Part shown: piece by piece, positions 18,901 to 26,600 of the stretch
Numbering within the stretch: position 1 is the first letter of the stretch
Layout of the letters: the number at the start of each line of letters is the position of its first letter
NCBI RefSeq assembly: GCF_028330965.1
Contig: NZ_JAQMUB010000066.1
Location: forward strand, 56,140 to 120,139
Direction of reading: 5' to 3'
Origin: Oscillatoria sp. CS-180
GTDB lineage: Bacteria; Cyanobacteriota; Cyanobacteriia; Phormidesmidales; Phormidesmidaceae
DNA: 64,000 nt
Program-made: the position numbers and the translations under genes
Notes under the pieces: generated by a model
The model's input: only the letters and a program-made list of their open reading frames with translations
Told to the model about the DNA's origin: nothing
Database searches by the model: none

Positions 18901-21455
18901 TTGGCCTCTTCAGTCTTTTTGTAGAGAGTGTTTGTGAAAATGCTGAGATTTATGCATTCGAACCCAGTCCACCTATTTTTGAGTTATTACAACTCAACGC
19001 AACACTACAGGGCTTGAATATTCGATTGTTTGACTATGGGCTATCTGATCATTCAGGACAAGAACGCTTTACTTATTATCCAAATAATTCCGTTGCTTCG
19101 GGCTATTTTGCGGATCTAACCGAAGATCGAGAAACCTTGCAAGCTTTCCTGATGAATAAGCAGCAGGAGGGCCATACTGAATCATCTTCAATCGCAACAC
19201 ATCAAGATTTATCTGATAAAGCGGTTGATGAGTTCACTACAGAACTCCTGACTAGCCAGCAATTCACTTGTCAATTGAAAACCATCTCTGAGGTGATATC
19301 TGAACATAAGATTGAACAGATCGATGTGCTGAAAATAGATGTCGAAAAAAGTGAATTCAATATATTACTAGGCATTAAAGATGAAGATTGGCCCAAGATC
19401 AAACAACTGGTTATAGAGGTCCATGATATTGGCAATCAGTTAAATCTGACGATGAAACTCCTTGATAAACAGGGTTATGATCTCGCAGTTGAACAGGAAA
19501 AGCTATTAGAAAATACTGACTTATATACTGTGTATGCAAAGCGATCGCCAGCCGAAAATAATGGACTTTCTCAATCGACTCAGAGACCAACTCACCCTCC
19601 TTTAAAGCACACATGGAGTAGTCCTAATCGATTGATCAATGACTTGCGGTCTTCCCTCAAGCACAAACTCCCTGACTACATGATTCCGGCTGATTTTGTG
19701 CTGCTGGACGATTTTCCGCTAACCGCTAATGGCAAACTAGACCGACAACAGTTACCGTTACCGACATCCGTCGCGCGACCGACCGTAGGCGACTTCAGTA
19801 CCCCATCTACCTCTGTCGAGCGAGCGCTCTGCGATATCTGGAAGCGAGTCCTGAAGCGAGAACAGGTGGGCATTCACGATAATTTCTTCGAGCTAGGGGG
19901 AGACTCAATTCTCGCTATTCAAGTCATTGCCCGGGCTCATCAAAGGGGCTATCAATTAAGTCCAAAGCATTTATTTCAGCATCAAACGGTGGCCACCCTA
20001 GCCGCGATCGCAGAAACTGCCACGCTTCCCCAGGCTGAGCAAGGACTCATCACTGGGCCGGTACCCCTCTCTCCTATTCAGCATTGGTTCTTTGAACGGT
20101 CACTGCCAAGACCGCACCACTTTAATCAGGCCGTGATGCTAGAGGTGCCCGCAGATACTCAGGTAACGTTTTTATTGGCGGCAACCCAACACCTGCTGAA
20201 CTACCATGATGTCCTGCGCAGTCGCTTCACCGAGACAGGAACGGGTTGGCAGCAAGACATCGCCGCAAAGGGGGAGACTCCATTTGCCACCTACGACCTC
20301 AGCCTCCTGTCTGGCATTCAACAAACCAGGGCGTTAGAAGCGATCGCAGCCTCTTTGCAGCCGAGCCTGAATCTAGCGGAGGGTCCATTGCTCAGAGGGG
20401 CTTTCTTGTATTTGGGGGCCGATCAACCCGCTCGCCTGTTGTTCATCATTCACCACCTGGTTATTGATGGAGTGTCTTGGCGCATTCTGCTCGAAGACTT
20501 AGCCCTGATGTATACCCAACTTCGCGAGGGCAGTCCGATACAGCTACCGCTCAAGACGACACCGATGAAGCAATGGGTGGAACAGCTTCAGACGTATGCC
20601 CAAACGGAAACGTTGAAGACCGAAACTAGGTTCTGGCAGTCGCTTTCTGGAACCTGTTTACCCGCTGATGAGGATAGCGATCTGATGCCCCAATCAAGCA
20701 ATAGCGCTCAGGTAACGGCTGTTCTCGATGCCGAGCAAACTTGCATACTTTTAGAAGAGGTTCCCGCTGCCTACAACACCCAAATCAATGATGTCTTGCT
20801 CACGGCGTTAGCCCAGACGATGGTTCAATGGACAGGCCATCCTGCTGTCTGTATCGATTTGGAGAGTCACGGACGCGAAGATTTGTTCGAAGGCATCGAT
20901 GTTTCACGCACTGTTGGATGGTTCACCAGTCTGTACCCTATCCAATTGTTCGTAGAAAGCCACCGTGCCCCGGGAGACGCTCTGAAGCAGGTCAAAGAGC
21001 AGTTGCGTCAAATTCCAAACCGGGGAATTGGCTACGGCGTCCTGCGATATCTCAGTCCCGCTGCTGTTACTCGTCAAACGTTGGCTGAGCTAACGCCACC
21101 TCAGATCAGTTTTAACTATCTAGGACAGTTGGAGCGCGGATTTGTGGAAACGGCCTCATGGAAACTCGCGATCGAATCGGTCGGCCCTCTTCACCATCGG
21201 CAAGGCCAACGCAGTCATTTGTTAGGCATTAGCAGCTATATCGCAGCGGGGCAGCTGCAAATGCGATGGGTCTACAGTCCAGAAATCCACACCAAAACCA
21301 CGATGGATGATTTGCTACAGACCTACATGGACCGGCTGAAAACGTTGATTGCTCACTGTCAATCACCCGAAGCCGGGGGCTTTACACCTTCTGATTTTCC
21401 AGAAGCTGGGCTGAGTCAGGTTGAGCTAGATGAGCTACTTGAGGTTATCGACTGA
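15936..21455 (+). CDS. NRPS: degenerate C-A(Thr) with inserted FkbM-type methyltransferase-PCP-E
   Basis: A 1839-residue NRPS. The N-terminal C-like domain (IYPLSAHQQDVL) has YHVMAVD where HHxxxDG is expected (about residue 141): the first His and the Asp are not in place, so it is probably inactive. The A domain (YTSGSTGKPKG about 608) gives D-F-W-N-I-G-M-V-H-K, the standard threonine code. Between its A8 region (IKIRGFRIEPGEIEAVL) and A10 (NGKLD about 1263) lies a ~280-residue FkbM-family SAM methyltransferase (about 925-1205; FDVGANIGLFS, FEPSPP). FkbM enzymes are typically O-methyltransferases, so O-methyl-Thr is the natural prediction. A GGDS-type PCP (about 1315) and an E domain (HHLVIDG about 1505, FNYLGQLE) follow, giving the D-configuration. 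The insert is AT-rich relative to its flanks (23 G/C of 60 at 18901-18960, counted by eye). A CmlA-like hydroxylase gene follows. Confidence 0.92.
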   Translation: MDIQNVEAIYPLSAHQQDVLVKSLDASVPGKYCNHMAWELLEAIDVARFNAAWQRVVQHCASLRTFFMTQTETPRQVVQKHLSAQIEILMWQSLSPDVQAERWADRLQQDSQKGFELTQAPLVRLTLCQLSEKQWRLLVTYHVMAVDADSVQGIVNQTMKVYADMCQGKEPRSQPSLAPYSHYLHWLKQQDIASIKAHWRQELMGVEPTGLILERSTEAQGASSYVKQSLTLSPATQKQLQTLIVQEALDWPTLLHGAWAYVLSRYGDTTDVLMGSSFRPQTGGCSPVIGPLRTMLPLRVKVPPDLPVVRWLQGLHHQLQQFQQYGHLSLTEIGQVCDTPADISLFKSGIAPLEDLESMHEAGVLGQPLSSTASPAVAVQVSLSLKSPATITLTVDTQQMQDMAAAVMVDHLAAVLNMIATDPEQCLSQLSLISDEMRQHRVAGWQPPAVEPVNITSTLSQLFEAQAARTPDAIAVVCGSKQLTYQALNQHANQLAHWLQSNQVGPEVGVGICLERSIENIVSILGVLKAGGAYIPLDPANPPDRLSYILDATKVTLVITQASLLEQLPHGSESQSYLCFDKDWDMIAQCPSTPPVSQATADCLAYVIYTSGSTGKPKGVAIPHRNVCRLFTATQDQFQFAPQDIWTQFHASAFDFSVWETWGALLHGGRLVVVPFWVSRSPQEFHQLLIAQQVTVLNQTPSAFRQWLHGSNLLTETPPPALRWIIFGGEALDKSSVKRWFERYGDQHPQLVNMYGITETTVHATHHALSLQDLQFDQGTPIGYPLQDLQAFVLGPDWELLPVGFPGELYIGGAGLARNYWHQPGLTGDRLIPHPFSDGVGKRLYRTGDLVRYCPNGELEFLGRVDTQIKIRGFRIEPGEIEAVLTQHPAVQDSIVIVRGKDLEDKRLVAYVVPRAEQAGAVRQLLRLEKEGLLAGRSHYELPNGIVVVHVNKSETDFVYREIFEERQYLRHGITLNEGDVVFDVGANIGLFSLFVESVCENAEIYAFEPSPPIFELLQLNATLQGLNIRLFDYGLSDHSGQERFTYYPNNSVASGYFADLTEDRETLQAFLMNKQQEGHTESSSIATHQDLSDKAVDEFTTELLTSQQFTCQLKTISEVISEHKIEQIDVLKIDVEKSEFNILLGIKDEDWPKIKQLVIEVHDIGNQLNLTMKLLDKQGYDLAVEQEKLLENTDLYTVYAKRSPAENNGLSQSTQRPTHPPLKHTWSSPNRLINDLRSSLKHKLPDYMIPADFVLLDDFPLTANGKLDRQQLPLPTSVARPTVGDFSTPSTSVERALCDIWKRVLKREQVGIHDNFFELGGDSILAIQVIARAHQRGYQLSPKHLFQHQTVATLAAIAETATLPQAEQGLITGPVPLSPIQHWFFERSLPRPHHFNQAVMLEVPADTQVTFLLAATQHLLNYHDVLRSRFTETGTGWQQDIAAKGETPFATYDLSLLSGIQQTRALEAIAASLQPSLNLAEGPLLRGAFLYLGADQPARLLFIIHHLVIDGVSWRILLEDLALMYTQLREGSPIQLPLKTTPMKQWVEQLQTYAQTETLKTETRFWQSLSGTCLPADEDSDLMPQSSNSAQVTAVLDAEQTCILLEEVPAAYNTQINDVLLTALAQTMVQWTGHPAVCIDLESHGREDLFEGIDVSRTVGWFTSLYPIQLFVESHRAPGDALKQVKEQLRQIPNRGIGYGVLRYLSPAAVTRQTLAELTPPQISFNYLGQLERGFVETASWKLAIESVGPLHHRQGQRSHLLGISSYIAAGQLQMRWVYSPEIHTKTTMDDLLQTYMDRLKTLIAHCQSPEAGGFTPSDFPEAGLSQVELDELLEVID

Positions 21456-21568
21456 GCGCAAATGGAGTCAGTCTGCGGGCGCAGATTGACATTTCCAATG
21501 CTCTTTCAATCAGTAGCAACTTTCGCTTTCTCCCTATTGTCAACAATTGATTTAGTTGTTCAGAACCT

Positions 21569-23155
21569 ATGCATAATCAATCCGTCTACCTCAAACCCAA
21601 CGTAATTCTCGAACCTCTCGTAAATCAGTGGTATGCCTGGACTTATTTGATTGCTCCCACAACGGCAGCGATGTATATTGCGAATTCTCATTTGAAGATT
21701 ATGCAATCTTTCATATCTGCTCCGAAGGTCCATATCGCCGCCCACAAAAATCCAAAACTCCTAGGGGGACCGTTTATCAACTATGACGAAAGCCGAGTCA
21801 ATGAGATTGAAACATTACTTCAGGAGACTGCTCAAAGACAAGCTCATATGGTGCAGTTGGCCGAGGCCATCAAGGCTCTGGATGATTTGCTAAAAAATGA
21901 GGCGGATGGACATTCATTAAAAGAGCTTTATCAGAAGATTCCTGAGGCACTTCAAGGCTATGTAGAGTTGACATACGATCTAAAAAACCAACCCTCAGTT
22001 CGATTCATTGAAGGACTCCTATATCAAAGCGACTATTATGATTTGACAGCGCAGAGTATTTCGCTATCCCTAATTCATCACGATGAGCGTCCTTTCATTT
22101 TCAGCACGCCTAAGTTAGAAGAACAACAGTCTCTAAATTTACCTATCCCCTTCAATTATTTGGCATTAGATCAGCTCTTTAAGATGAGATCTGAGCCCGG
22201 TTCTTTCGAATTTATTCATGCAGCTCTAAATGTCAAAGACACTGAACGGTTTAAATCATTTTTCACTGAGAACGAACCCCCTAAACGATTGGATTATGAA
22301 GAAGAATCAGTTCGAATTCGCTACTTTGGTCATGCCTGTCTATTAATTGAAACAAAAGGCATCAGTATTTTATGCGATCCCTTAATTAGCTATCGTCACG
22401 AGTCTGGAATTCCTCGCTACTCTTATGCTGACTTACCTGATTCGATTGATTATGCCTTAATCACGCATCAACATCACGATCACTGTGTATTTGAGACGCT
22501 ATTGCAGCTCCGCCACAAAATCAAAACAATCGTTTTACCTAAAAGTAGTAATGGTGTCTTGTCTGACCCTTCCATAAAACTGGCTCTCAAGAATACTGGA
22601 TTTAATCAGATTGTCGAAATTGACGAAATGGAAGCGATCTGGACTGAAGCAGGGACGATTACAGGACTCCCTTTCTTTGGAGAACACGCCGATCTCAATA
22701 TCCATAGCAAGCTAACATACGCTATCTCCTTGAAATCAAAAACAATTTTAGTGATGGCCGATGCTAATAATTTTGAAACCAAAACTTATGAACACATCCA
22801 TCGATCAATTGGCAATGTCGATGTTGTATTTATTGGATTGCAGTGTGCAGAAGCTCCCCTAACTTGGGCGTATGGTCCTCTCTTAACTCAACCTTTGTCT
22901 AGAAGCATCGATCGCTCTCGACATTTGAACGGCGCTAATTATCAACAAGCTTTAGATGTAGTGAATCAATTTAATCCTAAATTGGTTTATGTCTATGCCC
23001 TTGGCTATGAACCCTGGTTGAGCTATATGCAGCCTTCTCAATACAACGAGGAGGCTTTACCTATTGTCGAATCTAAACGGTTGATCGAAGCGTGTAGACG
23101 GCGAGAAATACTTGCGGAACGCTTATTTGCTCAAAAAGAAATTGTTTTAGAGTAG
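21569..23155 (+). CDS. CmlA-like diiron beta-hydroxylase with metallo-beta-lactamase fold
   Basis: At 528 residues it has nearly the length of CmlA, the diiron monooxygenase that beta-hydroxylates an NRPS-bound amino acid in chloramphenicol biosynthesis. An N-terminal ~240-residue domain (LKPNVILEPLVNQWYAW, IMQSFISAPKVH, LGGPFINYDESRV) precedes a metallo-beta-lactamase-fold domain. Metal ligands H300, H302, D304, H305 (HQHHDH), E372 (FFGEHADL) and D398 (VMADANN) keep the spacing of CmlA H305, H307, D309, H310, E377 and D403, as I remember them, with a constant offset of five. The Glu where hydrolases carry His distinguishes this family from lactonases. I could not place the remaining His ligand with certainty. 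It lies between the Thr NRPS and the N-methylating NRPS; which residue it oxidises cannot be read from sequence. Automatic annotation would probably call it an MBL-fold hydrolase. Confidence 0.82.
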   Translation: MHNQSVYLKPNVILEPLVNQWYAWTYLIAPTTAAMYIANSHLKIMQSFISAPKVHIAAHKNPKLLGGPFINYDESRVNEIETLLQETAQRQAHMVQLAEAIKALDDLLKNEADGHSLKELYQKIPEALQGYVELTYDLKNQPSVRFIEGLLYQSDYYDLTAQSISLSLIHHDERPFIFSTPKLEEQQSLNLPIPFNYLALDQLFKMRSEPGSFEFIHAALNVKDTERFKSFFTENEPPKRLDYEEESVRIRYFGHACLLIETKGISILCDPLISYRHESGIPRYSYADLPDSIDYALITHQHHDHCVFETLLQLRHKIKTIVLPKSSNGVLSDPSIKLALKNTGFNQIVEIDEMEAIWTEAGTITGLPFFGEHADLNIHSKLTYAISLKSKTILVMADANNFETKTYEHIHRSIGNVDVVFIGLQCAEAPLTWAYGPLLTQPLSRSIDRSRHLNGANYQQALDVVNQFNPKLVYVYALGYEPWLSYMQPSQYNEEALPIVESKRLIEACRRREILAERLFAQKEIVLE

Positions 23156-23641
23156 GCCGCAATGATGCGCTTTTTCTAGGTAGAAATTCAAAGGGATAAC
23201 GCCGTCTTTGTTAATCGCTGTTAAGCAGGAAAAATTTCAAAAAAAGGATGCTAACATGAGCAATAAGAGCCTTAAAAAATATCGCCGTAGTATTTTTTGG
23301 ATATTTTCTTTTGATGTTGATTGTTGGTCAGGTTGACTGTTTCGTTCGTCAATTGTCATAGGATGACCGGATTTGGCTCTAGTTATTGTTTTGAATGTGT
23401 CTGTGTAAAAAGCTCTTGGTCAATGACTATTGTGCTAAGTGCATGAATTAGGCGAAATGAGTCGCTCAGTAGACTGGAAAGCTTATAGTCTGTTTTGCCC
23501 GTGTTGAAGTCAAGTTTCTGCCAAATTTAGGGCGATATTTAGGGCGATCGCTGGAGTAATTAAACAAAGCAAGCTGGGATTTAGAACTGGTAAGTGGCTT
23601 AGAAAAAGAGCTTAGGAAAAGCTGTAGAGGTAGGTGTAGTT
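23156..23641 (+). other. 486-nt intergenic region, probable regulatory leader
   Basis: The longest gap inside the biosynthetic locus, AT-rich compared with the flanking NRPS genes. It contains a perfect 12-bp tandem repeat (23525-23548) and an imperfect 13-bp direct repeat just before the start codon (GCTTAGAAAAAGA / GCTTAGGAAAAGC, about 23602-23628). A promoter driving the second half of the locus would fit here, but I see no confident -35/-10 pair. A 26-codon ORF (23256-23336) has AAGGA upstream but no recognisable homology. No terminator hairpin was evident. Confidence 0.45.
23525..23548 (+). repeat. 12-bp perfect tandem repeat upstream of an NRPS gene
   Basis: ATTTAGGGCGAT occurs twice back to back, with the second copy running into a HIP1 octamer. 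It lies about 93 nt upstream of the NRPS start at 23642 in the largest non-coding gap of the locus. It could be a regulator binding site or a simple slippage duplication. Confidence 0.5.
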
Positions 23642-26600
23642 ATGACAAACGTTCAATCGCAAAATAAGCGAAAGAATATTGAATCCATTTATCCGCTGTC
23701 ACCTATGCAGCAGGGTCTACTTTTTCATGCCCTAGATGCTCCAGAATCGGGCCTGTATTTTGAGCAGTTGGGCTGTATGCTGCATGGAAATTTGAACGTT
23801 CCAATGTTTCGCAAGGCTTGGCAGCAAGTTGTTGATCGGCACTCCATCCTACGCACTTTCTTTGTCTGGGAAAATCGCGCGAAGTTGCTTCAGGTTGTGC
23901 GTTATCAGGTTGAATTGCCCTGGGTCGAACACACGCTTGCGGGAGAGCCTGCTGAGGTACAGCAAACGCGGCTGCAAGCGCTGCTTCAGGCAGATCGAGA
24001 TCAGGCATTTGACCTAAAGCAGGCACCCCTGATGCGCTGTACGCTCATCCACTTGAGCGATACGACTCAATATTTTGTTTGGAGCTTTCATCATCTACTG
24101 ATGGATGGCTGGTGTTTGTCTTTGGTCATGCGAGAAGTTGTGGCCCTCTATGAGGCCAATAAGCGCGGGCAACCAATCAGTTTAGAGACGCCTCATTCCT
24201 ATCGCGATTACATCACCTGGCTACAACAGCAAGACCCCGCTCAAGCAGAGAAATTTTGGCGGCAGGAGCTGCGCGGAATGTCGTCTCCGACACCCCTTAA
24301 CGTTGGCTCTGCTGGGCTAGGTCCCTTGCCTCAGCAACATGATTATCGGACTTACGAAGAGCAATCTTTCCAGTTGTCTGAGGACAATACAGCTGCTCTA
24401 AGAGCACTGTTGCTGCAACATCACCTGACTCCCAATACCCTTGTTCAAGGCGTTTGGGGACTTCTACTGAGTCATTACAGCGGCAACCCAGAGGTTGTTT
24501 TTGGCGCAACGGTCAATGGCCGTCCACCGTCGCTGCCGGGAATCGAATCCATGATTGGTTTGTTTGTCAATACGCTGCCGGTGAGGATATCGGTGTCGTG
24601 GAAGACAAAGCTGATCCCCTGGCTGCAACAGCTACAGGCCCGGCAGGTTGAACGCGAACAATATGTGTATAGTCAGTTGGTTGATATTCAAGGGTGGAGC
24701 GACGTACCGCGAAGCTTGCCTCTGTTTGAAAGCATTTTGGGATTTCAGAACTACCCACTTGATACCTCTGTCTTTAAGTGGAGCGATGATCTAAAAATTG
24801 ATAGTTTTCGAGGATTGACTTTAGCTAATCAGCCCAATCTAGAAATCGATAGTCTTCGAGGGTTTACGCTAGTCAACTATCCGCTCAAGGTTTTGGCAGG
24901 ATTGCGCCACAACCTATCAGTGCGAGTCGGCTATTACGCAAATTGTTTTCACCCTGACACGATCGCCCGCTTGTTGGGGCATTTCCGAACTTTGCTGGAG
25001 GGAATCGTTGCCGCTCCTGAGAGTCGGCTCGTTGACCTGCCGCTGCTGACGCCGTCAGAACAGGTGCAACTGCGCGGCGACTGGAGGGGTTGCAAGGCTG
25101 ACTATTCGGCTCGGTGTGTTCATCAAGTATTCGAAGCTCAGGTAGCCCAAACTCCTGATGCGATTGCGGTGGTGCACGAAGATCAGTCTCTCACCTATGC
25201 CGAACTAAACCGTCGCGCCAATCAACTGGCCCACTATTTGCGATCGCTGGGTGTCGGTCCCGAAACATGTGTAGGACTGAGCGTCGGGCGTTCCTTGGAG
25301 ATGGTTGTAGGGCTTCTAGGCATTCTTAAAGCGGGAGGTGCCTATCTGCCGCTTGACCCAACGTATCCTTTTGAGCGGCTGTCTACAATGCTGCAAGACG
25401 CTCAACCACCGGTTATCTTGACGCAAGAACGTTGGCTGGATGAATTGCCGGCACACTGGGCGCAAACGCTGTGTTTGGATGCTGATTGGGAGCAGTTTGA
25501 AAACGAGAGTGTTGAGAATCCTGAGGGTGACACGATCTCAACCAATCTGGCCTATCTTATCTACACCTCAGGCTCGACGAAGCAACCCAAAGGCGTCGCG
25601 ATAGATCACCGGGCCATCAATCGCCTGGTACTCAACACCCACTACGTAACGCTGACGTCACGCGATCGCATCGCTCAGGCTTCTAGTATTTCGTTTGATG
25701 CCGCTACGTTTGAAATTTGGGGAGCGCTGCTGAACGGTGCCCAGCTCGTGATCATGCCGAGAGATGTTCTCCTGTCGCCGCACGACTGTTCGGCTCATCT
25801 GAACCAGCACAAAATCACGACCCTATTTCTCACGACGGCATTGTTCAATCAGATAGCGCGAGCGGTGCCTGAAGCCTTTCAGCACCTTCGTTATGTCTTG
25901 TTTGGAGGGGAAGCGGTTGATCCCAAATGGGTTCGAGCGGTGATGGAAGCCGGATCGCCTGAACAACTGACCCACTGTTATGGGCCGACTGAAAATACCA
26001 CTTTTTCCTCTAGTTACGCTATAGACTCCGTTCCGCCTGACGCCACGACTTTGCCCATTGGAGCGGCTATTACGAATAGTGAAATCTACGTATTGAATTC
26101 ATCACTCCAGATGGTGCCCATTGGCGTTCCTGGCGAACTGTATGTAGGCGGAGATGGCCTTGCTCGGGGATACCTCAATCGCCCTGACTTGACCGCCCAA
26201 ACCTTTATTCCTCATCCCTTCAGCTCAACGCCGGGTGCTCGTCTGTACAAAACAGGAGATACGGTTCGCTATTTGCCGGACGGCAACCTGGAGTTTCAGG
26301 GCCGTATCGATTTGCAGGTTAAAGTCCGAGGATTTCGTATTGAACCTGGTGAAGTAGAGGCCGTTCTCTTAAAGCATCCTCAGGTCAAAGGTGCGGCGGT
26401 TGTGCCTCAGCAGGATGCTACAGACAATACCTGTTTAGTGGCCTATGTTGTTCCGCTGGAGGCCAGCCCTGAAGACCCGCGCACTACAACAGAGGCTTCT
26501 CAACAGGAATTCATCACCCATTGGCTGGAACTCTATGAACAAACCTACGGTGAAGACGCTGTCCCATGGGAACAAACGCTAAATTTGGCGGGATGGAATA

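Noticed and set aside
15936..21455. Possible frameshift or gene fusion artefact at the methyltransferase in the Thr NRPS
   Set aside because: The frame runs uninterrupted from A8 through the FkbM domain to A10, PCP and E, and the insertion point is the usual one for embedded methyltransferases.
21569..23155. Quorum-quenching lactonase or UlaG-like hydrolase
   Set aside because: The long N-terminal domain, the Glu in the ligand set and the position inside an NRPS locus fit the CmlA-like hydroxylases better.
23256..23336. 26-codon ORF (starts MSNKSLKKYRRS) with AAGGA upstream in the 23 kb gap
   Set aside because: Too short, no family resemblance, and no conservation data; kept only as a remark within the intergenic feature.
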